A stretch of DNA of 64,000 nucleotides from Saccopteryx bilineata (Eukaryota; Chordata; Mammalia; Chiroptera; Emballonuridae). The notes beneath the pieces were generated by a model, which was given only the letters and a program-made list of their open reading frames with translations, did no database searches and was not told the DNA's origin. The stretch is taken from positions 67,990,410-68,054,409 of the forward strand of contig NC_089495.1 in NCBI RefSeq assembly GCF_036850765.1, given 5' to 3'. This document shows positions 1-12,349 of the stretch, piece after piece (within the stretch, counting starts at the first letter, position 1; the number at the start of each line of letters is the position of its first letter). The position numbers and the translations under genes are program-made.

Positions 1-103
1 ACCTTAAACAAAAACTAACAAAAATACAATCATACTTGGAGACCTCAATACACCGCTGACGGCTCTAGATCGGTCATCCAAACAGAGAATCAATAAAGAT
101 ATA

Positions 104-2449
104 GTGGCCTTAAACGAAATGCTAGAACACCTGGATATGATAGACATCTACAGGACACTTCATCCCAAAGCGACAGAGTATACATTTTTCTCTAGTGTAC
201 ATGGAACATTCTCAAGAATTGACCATATGTTGGGCCACAAAGACAATATCAGCAAATGTAGAAAAATTGAAATTGTACCAAGCATATTTTCTGATCATAA
301 AGCCTTGAAACTAGAATTCAACTGCAAAAAAGAGGGGGAAAAACCCACAAAAATGTGGAAACTAAACAACATACTTCTAAAAAATGAATGGGTCAAAGAA
401 GAAACAAGCGCAGAAATCAAAAGATATATACAGACAAATGAAAATGAAAATACGACATATCAGAATCTCTGGGATGCAGCAAAAGCAGTAATAAGAGGAA
501 AGTTCATATCACTTCAGGCCTATATGAACAAACAAGAAAGAGCCCAAGTAAACCACTTAACTTCACACCTTAAGGAACTAGAAAAAGAAGAACAAAGACA
601 ACCCAAAACCAGCCGAAGAAAGGAGATAATAAAAATCAGAGCAGAAATAAATGAAATAGAGAACAGAAAAACTATAGAAAAAATCAATAAAACAAGGAGC
701 TGGTTCTTTGAAAAGATTAACAAAATTGACAAACCCTTGGCAAGACTCACCAAGGAAAAAAGGCACAGGACTCAAATAAATAAAATCCAAAATGAAAGAG
801 GAGAGATCACCACAGACATCATAGATATACAAAGAATTATTGTAGAATACTATGAAAAATTATATGCCACCAAATACAACAATCTAGAAGAAATGGATAA
901 ATTCTTAGAACAATACAACCTTCCTAGACTGAGTCATGAAGAAGCAGAAAGCCTAAACAGACCAATCAGCAGGGAGGAAATAGAAAAAACTATTAAAAAT
1001 CTTCCCAAAAATAAAAGTCCAGGCTCAGACGGTTATACAAGTGAATTCTATCAAACATTCAAAGAAGACTTGGTTCCTATTCTACTCAAAGTCTTCCAAA
1101 AAATTGAAGAAGAAGCAATACTTCCAAACACATTTTATGAGGCCAACATAACCCTCATACCAAAACCTGGCAAGGATGGCACAAAGAAAGAAAACTACAG
1201 ACCAATATCTCTAATGAATACAGATGCTAAAATACTAAACAAAATACTGGCAAACCGAATACAACAACATATTAAAAAAATAATACACCATGATCAAGTG
1301 GGATTCATCCCAGAATCTCAAGGATGGTTCAACATACGCAAAACGGTTAACGTAATACACCATATCAACAAAACAAAGAACAAAAACCACATGATCTTAT
1401 CAATAGATGCAGAAAAGGCTTTTGATAAAATACAACACAATTTTATGTTTAAGACTCTCAACAAAATGGGTATAGAAGGAAAATATCTCAACATGATAAA
1501 GGCCATATATGATAAACCATCAGCCAACATCCTATTAAACGGCATAAAACTGAGGACTTTCTACCTTAAATCAGGAACAAGACAGGATTGTCCACTCTCT
1601 CCACTCTTATTCAACGTGGTGCTAGAAGTTCTGGCCAGAGCAATCAGACAAGACAAAGAAATAAAAGGCATCCATATCGGAAAAGAAGAAGTAAAGCTAT
1701 CACTTTTTGCTGATGATATGATCCTATACATCGAAAACCCGAAGGACTCCACAAAAAGATTATTAGAAACAATAAACCAATACAGTAAGGTCGCAGGATA
1801 CAAAATTAACATACAAAAGTCCATAGCCTTTCTATATGCCAACAATGAAATATTAGAAAACGAACTCAAAAAAATAATCCCCTTCACGATTGCAACAAAA
1901 AAAATAAAATACCTAGGAATAAACATAACAAAGAACGTAAAGGACCTATATAATGAAAATTACAAAGCATTGTTAAGGGAAATCGAAAAAGATACAATGA
2001 GATGGAAAAATATTCTTTGTTCTTGGATAGGAAGAATAAATATAATCAACATGGCCATATTACCCAAAGCAATATACAAATTTAATGCAATTCCCATCAA
2101 AATCCCTATGAGATTTTTTAAAGAAATGGAACAAAAAATCATCAGATTTATATGGAACTATAAAAAACCCCGAATAGCCAAAACAATCCTAAGGAAAAAG
2201 AATGAAGCTGAGGGCATTACAATACCTGACTTTAAACTATATTATAGGGCCACGATAATCAAAACAGCATGGTATTGGCAAAAAAATAGACACTCAGACC
2301 AATGGAACAGAATAGAAAGCCCAGAAATAAAACCACATATATATGGTCAAATAATCTTTGATAAAGGGCCAACAACACACAATGGAGAAAAGAAAGCCTC
2401 TTCAACAAATGGTGTTGGGAAAACTGGAAAGCCACATGCAAAAGAATGA
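104..2449 (+). pseudogene. L1 ORF2p fragment: end of endonuclease plus reverse transcriptase
   Basis: This is an open frame of 781 codons. The frame is actually open from further upstream, so the listed start is only where a start-like GTG occurs and not a real initiation site. Early residues carry the endonuclease end (SRIDHMLGH, then FSDH with the conserved catalytic histidine). The reverse transcriptase follows, with the [13 protein letters not shown] motif and the catalytic FADD around bases 1706-1717. The protein would nick target DNA and copy L1 RNA in cis. The frame stops at the ATGA overlap with the next ORF, where normal L1 ORF2 simply continues. This is therefore one gene broken by a single frameshift near 2430-2450, not two genes. 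Confidence 0.93.
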
Positions 2450-3435
2450 AACTCGACTACAGCCTGTCCCCGTGTACAAAAATTAATTCAAAATGGATCA
2501 AAGACCTAAATATAAGACCTGAAACAATAAAGTACATAGAAGAAGACATAGGTACCAAAATCATGGACCTGGGTTTTAAAGAACATTTTATGAACTTGAC
2601 TCCAATGGCAAGAGAAGTGAAGGCAAAAATAAATGAATGGGACTACATCAGAATTAAAAGTTTTTGCTCAGCAAGAGAAACTGATATCAAAATAAACAGA
2701 CAGCCAACTATATGGGAAATGATATTTTCAAACGACAGCTCAGATAAGGGCCTAATATCCAAAATTTACAAAGAACTCATAAAACTCAACAACAAACAAA
2801 CAAACAATCCAATTAAGAAATGGGAAGAGGACATGAACAGACACTTCTCCCATGAAGAGGTACAAATGGCCAACAGATATATGAAAAGATGCTCAGCTTC
2901 ATTAGTTATTAGAGAAATGCAAATCAAAACTACAATGAGATACCACCTCACTCCTGTTAGATTAGCTATTATCAACAAGACGGGTAATAGCAAATGTTGG
3001 AGAGGCTGTGGAGAAAAAGGAACCCTCATTCACTGTTGGTGGGACTGTAAAGTAGTACAACCATTATGGAGGAAAGTATGGTGGTTCCTCAAAAAACTGC
3101 AAATAGAACTACCTTATGACCCAGCAATCCCTCTACTGGGTATATACCCCAAAACCTCAGAAACATTGATACGTGAAGACACATGTAGCCCCATGTTCAT
3201 TGCAGCACTGTTCACAGTGGCCAAGACATGGAAACAACCAAAAAGCCCTTCAATAGAAGACTGGATAAAGAAGATGTGGCACATATACACTATGGAATAC
3301 TACTCAGCCATAAGAAATGATGACATCAGATCATTTACAGCAAAATGGTGGGATCTTGATAACATTATAAGGAGTGAAATAAGTAAATCAGAAAAAAACA
3401 AGAACTACATGATTCCATACATTGGTGGAACATAA
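2446..3435 (+). pseudogene. L1 ORF2p C-terminal part, frameshifted from the upstream ORF
   Basis: This 329-codon frame overlaps the upstream ORF by four bases and continues ORF2 homology without a gap. It carries the L1 C-terminal cysteine-rich motif in the form C-x3-C-x7-H-x4-C, encoded at about 2995-3048. It then has the [17 protein letters not shown] segment typical of the ORF2 end. No internal stop is present. The ATG at its start is incidental. Because only the frame separates it from the upstream part, this copy was probably competent until recently, but it cannot make a complete ORF2 protein now. Confidence 0.92.
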
Positions 3436-3711
3436 AAATGAGACTAAGAGACATGGACAAGAGTGTGGTGGTTATCAGGGGTGGGGGGAGGGAGGACATG
3501 GAAGGGAGGGAGGGAGAGAGTTAGGGAGAGGGGGAGGGGCACAGAGAACTAGATAGAGGGTGGCGGTGGACAATCTGACTTTGGGCGAGGGGTACGCAAC
3601 ATAATTTAATGACAAAATAACCTAGACATGTTTTCTTTGAATATATGTACCCTGATTTATTAATGTCATCCCATTACCATTAATAAAAATTTATTTAAGA
3701 AAAAAAAAAAA
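3436..3711 (+). other. L1 3' UTR with G-rich tract and poly(A)
   Basis: The ORF2 stop is followed by a purine tract, rich in GGG and GGGG runs at about 3478-3540. L1 3' UTRs in many mammals carry such a tract, which can form G-quadruplexes. The segment ends with an AATAAA-like site near 3682 and an A-run from about 3700. Related 3' UTR ends recur at 32226-32690 (minus), 12350-12610 and 63003-63225. Confidence 0.85.
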
Positions 3712-3713
3712 AA

Positions 3714-4251
3714 GGTTTATTCATTATTGCATTTCAATTGTAATTTTCCCTTTGCAATTTTGTGTCTACCTGTATTGGACTAATTATAATTTTAATAATT
3801 ATAATATAAAGATTTGTATTTATATAGCTACATATCTTTTATGTCATGTCATATTGATATTCTCTATAAATCTGTCTATAATATTTCACTTTATGTTTCA
3901 TTTAGGCAAATCAAAATTTTAAATTTTTGTAAACATATGAATCTTTTAAAAATCACTTTTAATGAATTTAAGTCCAATTGAAAAGACATTTCTCAAATTA
4001 GTATTATAATATTAAATGATATTCCACTTACTTGTATATTACAGATATGCACTATACTTTAGCATTCATATTGATACTGTGTATATATAATATATTTATA
4101 TTTACTATAAGTATGTACTCACACTTATTTTGATTATTTTTAGCATTAGTGATACTTTAATATTATTTAATATACTATAGAAGTGCATGATTTTTAAATT
4201 AATTCTCCATATCTTAACTCTGCAAAATTCTTATTCTTTTCTTCTCAGTTA
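3714..4251. other. AT-rich sequence, nothing recognised
   Basis: There are no long ORFs and no recognisable repeat between the L1 tail and the solo LTR. The stretch is simple AT-rich DNA. Confidence 0.5.
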
Positions 4252-4505
4252 ACCTCTGTTGGGCAGATAAAATGTATTATGCTCACTTTGTAAAAGATAA
4301 CGCTGCCCACGGGAGGTGCCCAGGTGTTATTAATGTGTGTTGGGGGCAGGCAGAATCGTTGTAGCCTGGGGCTTGGTTTTGGGATTAAGCCTTTCCCACC
4401 CTTTTTGATGTGGGGCGGTACAATCCAATCATGCCTCAGAGAAGTGACTTTGTATTAGAGACTTCCCTGTTTTGTATATTGGATTAAAGGTTTGGATTTC
4501 TACAC

Positions 4506-4512
4506 TATAAAA
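4506..4512 (+). promoter_or_regulatory. TATA box of the LTR promoter
   Basis: TATAAAA lies about 250 bp into the LTR, preceded by CTACAC. The same motif in the same context recurs in the sister LTRs at 56679-56685 and 57857-57863. This marks the U3/R promoter. Confidence 0.7.
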
Positions 4513-4815
4513 TCGGGGCAGAACGAGAGCTTGCGCTCTTGGTTCCTGGGATGACTAGCATGAGAGCAGAGAGCAAAAAGAGGCCATGTGGCCAGGAGAA
4601 GCAGCCAAGATGGCGGAGTGCTGAGTGAGATGCCAGTTTGTGCAGTTTGACGCTGGAGAAGGAAGGAGATGGGGAACTGAGGAGAATAAGGCTGGTGAGC
4701 TAGAAACCTTTGATTCTAGGAAACTCGGATAAGTCAGTAGCTTTGTGAGCACTGAATGTGACTGGGTTTTGGAGCCCAGTGTGTGTTTTTACTTGCCCGC
4801 CGGGTGCAAGCTAGG

Positions 4816-4821
4816 ATTAAA
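4816..4821 (+). promoter_or_regulatory. Polyadenylation signal of the LTR
   Basis: ATTAAA lies about 310 bp after the TATA box and 120 bp before the LTR end, which would mark the end of R. It is conserved in sister LTRs within the context CTAGGATTAAAG. Confidence 0.6.
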
Positions 4822-4945
4822 GATGAAGGCCCATCAGTTCTTGGCTCCGCTGTTTCTTTACCAACTGTCCGAATCCAATGAGAACCTGCATGGGCCAGGC
4901 TGCTGTGATGGTGGCCCTGGCCGTGACTTCTGGCTTTACAACCTC

Positions 4946-6910
4946 TTAGACTGTTCACTGCCTCTGCTCCTAAGCAGTGATGAGATTATTATAATTTTAG
5001 TGCTATAACTAAAATAGCACTAAATTTTATATTATATCTAAGTCACATTAAAAATAATAAATGAACAATTATTAGTAAAACTGCTTGATGTTTCCTAGGG
5101 ATACAAATTTATTGCCAGGGTCAGTCATGACGAACAATTGTAGCATACAAAGGAGATGGGCATTTCTTCTTTGATATCTTTAGGACACCCTTCAAACCTT
5201 ATAGAGAATAGATTTTAGTACATTATTTTTTAAAATTCATTTGTCAGTGTCTTTGAATACTGTTAAATCACCCTTTTTCAAGGTAGTTATGTGTTTCCAT
5301 TTTCCATTTTTTTATGTCAGTTTCAGTTTGCCTGAGGCCACTAGAAGGCTTTAAATTTGAGCTCTCTGAATTGAATGATTAGTAAGATATCAGGAAACCT
5401 GTTGAATATCAAGCAGCTTGAAGACATGAGCAGTGAACTTTTGTTCTCATAGCTATTTCATGTAAGCAATTGGTGTGAAGCTTCGGGGAGCAAGCTTATA
5501 GTCTCTTAGGGGTCATGTAATCAGAGGCTGGCAGCAATGGAGAGATCATTCTTTCAGAAGTGACACTTGAAAGACTCAAAAGCCAGAGGCCAGGCTTTAT
5601 GAGGTGACCTGACTAAGGTGCATTGATCAGTTGATTGACTGTTCCAGTTACTTCCAAAATACTTGGGGATCAGTTTGAGTATGATCAGGAACAACCCCTG
5701 TATCACTATGACAAAATATTTGAAATTCAATGAAGATGAAATAATCTTATTCTTTTGAAATAAGACCATCAAATGTATGGCCAATTTTACCTTTAAAGTT
5801 GTCAGATTGGAAAGAACTATATAAACAACTCAAATAAGAGTTATTTCAAGTTTAAATAATTCTCCCCATTGAGAATAATCAAGAACTAAAATTTCTACTT
5901 GCTGGAACATTTTATTTGTAAATTCTTTCACAAAGTTGTGAGGTTCTAATTTTCCATAGAGCTGAAATATTTGTCAAACAAGTAACCTATCTTTAAAAAT
6001 TGATATTGTAAAAGTATTAAAGGAAACTTGGAAAAGTTTCGGGGAAAACTCTAAACTCTTCCACAATGATTTGTATATAGAATAATGTTTAATTGCTTTC
6101 TATCTTATTATTTTGGTGTCTTTGCCAGTGATAACTCTTAGAGACTTGACCCCCTAATAGAGTATAGCTCTAAATATGTAAATATGTAAAATTAAGTCAT
6201 TAGAAAAGACTCAATATCTCTGAAATAAACCTGTCAGTGGTGTGTCTATATGCTTTTCTGGATTGAATTTGTTTATAAACTTATCCAGTGTCATTTTTAG
6301 ACATAAGAAAAAATATATAGTATTTAATCAAGCTAACCATTAGTAAAATCAGAAAAATATATTTAATAGAACTAAACAAAAATCAAAGATTTGTGAATAT
6401 AATATATCATGACATCAAGATCTAATTAATTTAATCCTACTAAATTTAATTGATATGTTGCAATTGTTCTAAATAGATAAAAAGACTATAAAATTTTATT
6501 GCTGTACAACAACAGCTCAATAGGCACACAGCTATAAAACCTGTAGGCAGTAAAGGCATGCCACTTACTGATAGTTTGAATTAGTTTTTAAAATTAATTT
6601 TAATTTATTTGTGCATACTTAGGGTATCATCTGGTAAAAAATATTTAAAATATTGAAGATACTATGCCAATTTCAAAATCAGAAGTGATAATTAGAAATC
6701 TTAAAAGCCAGATTCCAAGCATCTAGAACTAATTTGGGCAAGACTGCACACATGCCAGTTGATTGTTCTGGTAGTTATCCAGATATTTGAGTACCAGTTA
6801 TCTTTTTTTACTTACCAACATAAAATTACATTCTTTCTATTATCAACTAATAAAGAACACATTTTATACAATATTTTTTAAAAACAAATATTATCTTAGT
6901 ATTATTTTTA
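4946..6910. other. AT-rich sequence, nothing recognised
   Basis: About 2 kb without a convincing ORF or repeat. The part around 5300-5780 is slightly less AT-rich but not identifiable by reading. Confidence 0.45.
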
Positions 6911-6951
6911 AGACTTTATTTATTCATTTTAGAGAGAAGACAGAGAGAGAA

Positions 6952-6990
<39 letters not shown>

Positions 6991-7112
6991 TGGGAGGAGC
7001 AGGAAGCACCAACTCTCATATGTGCAACTTCCATATTGACCAGACAAGCCTGAGGTTTCGAGACTTCAGCATTCGAGGTTCATACTTTACCCTGTGTCAC
7101 CACAGGTCAGAC
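6911..7112 (-). mobile_element. tRNA-derived SINE, short type, with (GA)n
   Basis: Read on the minus strand, the head begins GACCTGTGGTGACACAGG and the element runs to a CT-rich tail, which appears on the plus strand as (GA)n at about 6945-6987. It resembles bat VES-type SINEs of about 200 bp. A sister copy lies at 24936-25103. It is diverged and I found no convincing target duplication. Confidence 0.75.
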
Positions 7113-7799
7113 TTTATATAGTATTTTAATGCAAAGTTTATACAATAAATATGTTTATGTTTTTCCTAAACAATGATCGGTTTACCAAAAAAATTTTAAA
7201 AGTCCACAAAATTAAAATTATATTATTTTAAATTGTGAGAATAACACTTTTTAACTTCATAATAGAAAAATAATCACAAAAATGTTAACTGATTTTCTAA
7301 AATAAAAAAAATCAGAACATGTTTTTCTTGTCATTATATATTAAACATGTCATATAAATTTACAACAATTTTCTCATAGAAACCCAATTAAAATATAAAG
7401 CTATATCAATTTACAAGATAAAAATACTAATAAAAATCTAACCTCAAATAAAGAAGAGTCTTAAGGGTTACAATATTAAAATATTTTGACTGTCACTCAA
7501 AGGAAATATCATATAACTCAAAGGTTTAAAAATACTTTATCCACGATTTTCAAACCTAGAGGTGTTTCTGTTCCTGTTTCAAAGTTTCTTGACTCATTTT
7601 ATCATTATATATAATTTAAAAAATTATCTCTAATTATTTCTTCCAGAAAAGTATTATTAAAGTTTTATTGAAGTATTATAAATTAAATTTGCTCTTCATC
7701 AAAACAATTGAAATATTATTATAAGTCTTTCATAATAATTATTCCATTTGCCTGTTAAAATAAGTCAAACTGTCATTTTCCCTCTGATCTATGTGTTTT
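7113..7799. other. AT-rich sequence, nothing recognised
   Basis: No ORF or recognisable repeat. Confidence 0.4.
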
Positions 7800-8310
7800 T
7801 ATATACAATTTTGTTATTAAATTTCCACACATTTAGAAATTAGAAATTATTTAGGTATCTTGCTGATATTGCTACTTTAATTTTGTTCTGGTCAGAATAG
7901 ATACACTTTATGTTCTAAATCATTTTAAAGTAATGTAAACTTGTTTGGATTAAATTTACTGATAATTTGTGCTAATGTTCTATATTCTCACTGATTTTTT
8001 TAATGTTTTAATAGAGTGAGAGGAGAAAGAAGAGATTTTCAACTGTAGTTGAACACTTATCTATTGCCACTTTCAGTTATGTATTTAAGATTGTAATGTC
8101 TACTTGATAAATTGACTTATTATTAGGCAATGTCTGTCTGTATTCCTATCACTGGTTATTATTCTTTGTTTGAATTCTACTTTGTTTGATATTAATATAG
8201 TTACTAAAACCTTCTTTGTATAGTGTTGCCTAGAATATCTTTTAAATCTCAACTTATCCTTTAAATTTCAACCTATCTGCAATCTGTGTATTTAGTGCAC
8301 TTCTGTAGCT
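7800..8310 (-). mobile_element. Old L1 fragment, antisense
   Basis: T-rich sequence that reads like the antisense of old mammalian L1, including the stretch ending in tactttgtttgatattaat near 8180-8200. It is heavily decayed and has no ORF. Identification is from general resemblance only. Confidence 0.5.
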
Positions 8311-8466
8311 TAATCTTCTAACTAGATTTTTTATTTAAACTATTTATATAATTTATATTAAATTTAACATTTGATGATTTAAGGTCAGACCCATAATCTT
8401 AGTATATTCTCTTAAAAATAATTTAATATTTTCCTATTTTATTTTTGATAGACATTTTTAGTTTAG

Positions 8467-8859
8467 TTTTTTTGTTTTGTTTTGTTTGTTAGCAAGAGAA
8501 AGAGAGAGGCAGACAGACAAGAATAGAAAGACTGCAAGGTAAAGAGATAAGTATCAAGTCACAGTTGAGGCACTTTAGTTGTTCATTGATTGCTTTCTCA
8601 TATGTGCCTTGATGGGTTGTGGGGTTCTCCAGCTGAGCCAGTGACCCCTTGCTCAAGCCAGCAACCTTGGGCTTCAAACCAACAACCACTGGGTCATGTC
8701 TATGACCCTACACTCAATTCAGTAACCTCGCACTCAAGCTGGTGATCCCACGCTCAAGCTGATGAACTCTTGCTCAAACTGCAGACCTCAGGATTTTGAA
8801 CTTGGGTCCTCAGTTTCCCAGACCAATGCTCTATCCACAACACCACAGCCTGGTCCGGC
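8467..8859 (-). mobile_element. SINE B, long variant
   Basis: The minus-strand head (GCCGGACCAGGCTG...) matches SINE B, with the T-rich tail at the left end. The element is flanked by AGTTTAG at 8460-8466 and 8860-8866. It is about 60-90 bp longer than other B copies here because the ctcaagct unit is reiterated around 8648-8790. This is either a subfamily difference or a local expansion. Confidence 0.8.
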
Positions 8860-9117
8860 AGTTTAGTATTTCTTATGTGTACATGATTGATTTCTTAGTT
8901 GTTCTTCACTGTTTGATCATATGTTTCTTGGGGTTCCACTAGATTTTATAACATGTATCTTAATTTATCCCAGTGTACCTTCAAGCAGCAACATATCTCT
9001 TTACATAAAAGAAAAAAAATGTTATAGGTGTGTGAAAAACTATTTTTCTCATTAATTTTAATTATTGTCTGGTATTTTAATTCTATATTAGTTATAAATC
9101 CAACAATAAATTCACTA

Positions 9118-10110
9118 AAGCACAGGCAAGAAAAGCAAAACTAGAGAAATGGACGTTATCAAACTTAAAAATTTCTGAGCATCATGGAAATCAATCAACA
9201 AAGTGAACAGTAGTAACCTATAAAATGGCAAAACATATTTTTACATCATATATCTCATAAGGCACTAATACCCAAAATAGATAATAAACTCATACAACTC
9301 AATAGCAATAATAAAAATAATAACAATAATAACCCAATTAAAAATAAAGACAAATATATATTTCTCCAAAGAAGACATACAAATGGCCAAAAAGTATTTA
9401 AAAAGACATTGAACATCACTAATCATTAGAGAAATTAAAATTAAAAGCATATCTACTAGGGTAATTTTTTTTTAACGAGTGTTGGTAAGAATATAGAGAA
9501 GTTGGAAACCCAGTAACCTCTAGGTGTATATATGAAGCAATGAAGAAGCTTCAATGAAAAACAGTATGGAATTTCCTCAAAAAATAATATTAGAAATTTT
9601 TTATGGTCCAGCAACCCCACTGCTGTACAAAAGAACTGAAGTTAAGATCTTGAAGAGATATTTGCTCTCTCATGTTCATTGCAGCATTATTTACAAAAGT
9701 CAACATATACTAAAAACATAAGCATCCATCCATAGATAAATAGGTAAAGGAAATAAGTTATATATACATGGTAGAACATTATTCTGTGTTTAAAAAGTAA
9801 GAAATGCTGCCATATGCAATAACACAAATGAATCTTGAGGATATTATGTTAAGAGAAATGAGCCAGTCACAGAAAAATAAATATTGTATTATTCTACTTA
9901 TATCACATTAATATTTCAGTCAAATTCATAGACAGAAAAAGTAGTATGGTGATTGCCAGGACCTGGAGGAAAAATGAAAAGAGAAGTTGTTGTTTAATGG
10001 TTATAGAATTTTGATTTTGCAAGATGAAAAATTCCTATAGAGCTGTTCTACAACAATGTGAATATTATCAATGCCATTACTAAACTGTACACAATTCAGG
10101 TATATACATA
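9118..10110 (+). mobile_element. Old L1 3' end, sense
   Basis: Decayed ORF2 C-terminal coding (the segment around 9360-9450 matches bases 2850-2960 of the L1 at the window start), followed by a 3' UTR-like part. There are many stops and indels, so the copy is ancient. Confidence 0.75.
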
Positions 10111-10655
10111 AAACACAGATGTCCTTTCAAAACAGTGCTTAGAAGACACAACATAATATATATTGTATACTTATATTAATATAAATTTGAAACTGGTCAA
10201 GATTAATTGATGGTGCTAGAAAATATAAAGTTACTCTATCATGAAGATAGATTTGACAGCAGAAGGTAGAAAGAAAATTTTCTAGGTGATGGAGTTATGC
10301 AATATCTGGATTTAAAAATTTTGATTTGATAATATTTTGGTAAAATTTTTGCATTCCTGTTCTTGAGAAATATTAAATATCATATTTTTTCTGATAAAAA
10401 CACTGTTAATGTTCAGTTTCTAGGTTCAGATGGCAACATAAAGATATATAGGAATATTTGTGTGAATTTTTTTTCTTCTCTAATGTTAGACACTACCATT
10501 AAAGTTTTTGGAGGCTGGGGTTTTCTTGTAGGAAGGTTTTTACATAAGAAAATTGGTATCTTTAACAGATAAAGGGCTATTGAAATTTTATCTGTATGTA
10601 TGTGTGTGTTCATTGTGTACTGAATTTGAACTTTTGTAACAAAATTATGTTATAT
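10111..10655. other. AT-rich sequence, nothing recognised
   Basis: ORFs on both strands at 10363-10613 overlap each other and look like chance frames. Confidence 0.4.
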
Positions 10656-10659
10656 TTTC

Positions 10660-11050
10660 TTTTTAACATTACTAGAGATTAATCAATACTATCACCCTTT
10701 TCAAAGAACAAATTTTAGGGTACATTTTATTTTATTGATTTCTGCTTTAATTTTTTTAATATTTTCCTTTTTTCCTATTTACTGGTTTAATTTGTTTTTC
10801 TCAACTGACTTAAGGTAAAAGCTTAGCATATTGATTCAATTTTTTTTCTAATATATGATTTTTACACATAAATTTACTTCTATAAAACATATTTTTAGAA
10901 ATCTTACTTTCATTATTGTGTTTTTTTTCCAGTTTCTTTTGTGGTTCTTCTTTATTTCATGGTTTAAGTAAAAATATGTTCTCAATTTCTAAAATATTTG
11001 AATTTTTTAGATATCTGTTATTAAATGTTAAGTGCATTTTATAAATGCTT
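10660..11050 (-). mobile_element. Old L1 fragment, antisense (tentative)
   Basis: T-rich sequence (for example the part around 10735-10800) resembling antisense old L1. It is decayed and has no ORF. Confidence 0.4.
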
Positions 11051-11377
11051 TTAATTCTTTGCAATTTGTGTAGCTTTGCTTTGTGGATTAGCACATTCCA
11101 TATATTGGTGTGTTATACCATAAACCGATAACTTAATAGTATGAAAGCTGCATTCAGTATAGTCTTTAATCTCTGTAACATCTTAATAATACAACATTGT
11201 TTTCTAGTTCTCATTTTAATAACTTTATTAAAACATAAAAGTAAGGTAATAATAAAACAATTTATCACTGTTAATTTATATTTGAATTTTGCCTCCAAAT
11301 GTATTTTAATAAATATAATTTGCTGAAGTAACTTGACATTTAATAATTAGAATTCACACATTAGAATTTCTTCTGTA

Positions 11378-11750
11378 GGCCCTGGCCAGTTGGCTTAATG
11401 GTAGAGCACTGGCCCAGTGTGTGGATGTCTCGTGTTTGATTCCAGGTCAGGGCAACAGGAGAAATACCCATCTACATTTCCAACTGTGCTCCTATTGCTT
11501 CTCTCTCTCTCTTCTCTCTCTTTCTCTCTCTTCCCATCCTGCAGTCATGGCTCAATTGGAGTGAGTTGGCCTTAGGCACTGAGGATGGCCCATAGTCTTC
11601 ACTTGAGACATTCGATTGCTGAGCAACTGAGCAATGCCTCAGATGGACAGAGCATCACACTCTAATTGGTTTGCCTGGTAGATTCTGTAGGGGCACATGT
11701 GAGATTCTGTCCCTCTGCCTCTCTTCCTCTCACTGAATTAAAAAAAATAT
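11378..11750 (+). mobile_element. SINE A
   Basis: The head ggccctggccagttggctta is followed by a Pol III A-box-like and a degraded B-box region, a pyrimidine tract, the cattggagcaaag-type body and an A-rich end. Several indels make it an older copy. Confidence 0.85.
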
Positions 11751-11818
11751 ATTTCTGTTAAATTTAACTTGTATTAAATGATAGAAAATTTACATATAAC
11801 TTTAATTGATTTATTCTT

Positions 11819-12122
11819 AATTTTTTTTTACAGAGATAGAGACAGGGAGAAAGAGAGAGAAAGGGATAGATAGGGACAGACAGACAGGAATGGAGAGAGA
11901 TGAGAAGCAACAATCATTAGTTTTTCATTGCACGTTGCAACACCTTAGTTGTACATTAATTGCTTTCTCATTATGTGCCTTAACCGCGGGCCTTCAGCAG
12001 ACCGAGTAACCCCTTGCTGGAGCCAGCGACCTTCAAACTGGTGACCTTGGGGTCTCAAACCTGGGTCCTCTGCATCCCAGTCCAACGCTCTATCCACTGT
12101 GCCATTGCCTGGTCAGGCAGAA
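11819..12122 (-). mobile_element. SINE B
   Basis: The T-rich tail is at the left and the head (complement of tgcctggtcaggc) at the right. It is flanked by the 11-bp perfect duplication GATTTATTCTT at 11808-11818 and 12123-12133. Confidence 0.9.
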
Positions 12123-12349
12123 GATTTATTCTTTTAAGCAATATTGTTCTGTTGTTCTATGCTATGTTTAAATAGTAATGAACAAAGCTTAATGTTTTTA
12201 TCTAACTCCAGGGTCAATTTTACAGACATAATAAAATTTATATGACACCAATACTTGTACTGTTTGTTTTTTTACTTTGTCTATAGCTAAATTTAATACA
12301 TTACAAAATTGCATTCATGATATAACACTACTCCATTATAAATTTAAAA

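Larger units (their letters stand above)
1..3711 (+). mobile_element. LINE-1 retrotransposon, 3' half (young copy)
   Basis: The window opens inside an L1 ORF2, in the endonuclease region where the encoded GDLNTPL motif lies around bases 38-58. The copy runs through reverse transcriptase, the C-terminal cysteine motif, a G-rich 3' UTR and an A-run at about 3700-3713. It is the least decayed L1 of the window: one frameshift interrupts about 1,100 codons. The 5' part lies outside the window, so full-length status and target duplication cannot be judged. Its sequence serves as the reference for aligning the older L1 at 52480-63225. Confidence 0.95.
4257..4940 (+). mobile_element. Solo LTR of endogenous retrovirus, family 1
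   Basis: The 684-bp element begins TGTTGGGCAGATAAAA and ends GGCTTTACA. It is flanked by the 5-bp direct repeat ACCTC at 4252-4256 and 4941-4945. The TG...CA ends, a TATA box and an ATTAAA signal are those of a retroviral LTR. No internal retroviral sequence adjoins either side, so it is a solo LTR left by LTR-LTR recombination. This is the type copy for at least five others in the window (44827, 48903, 56452, 57592, and inverted 58471). A 5-bp duplication is more usual for class III (ERVL-like) or some class I elements than for class II. Confidence 0.9.
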
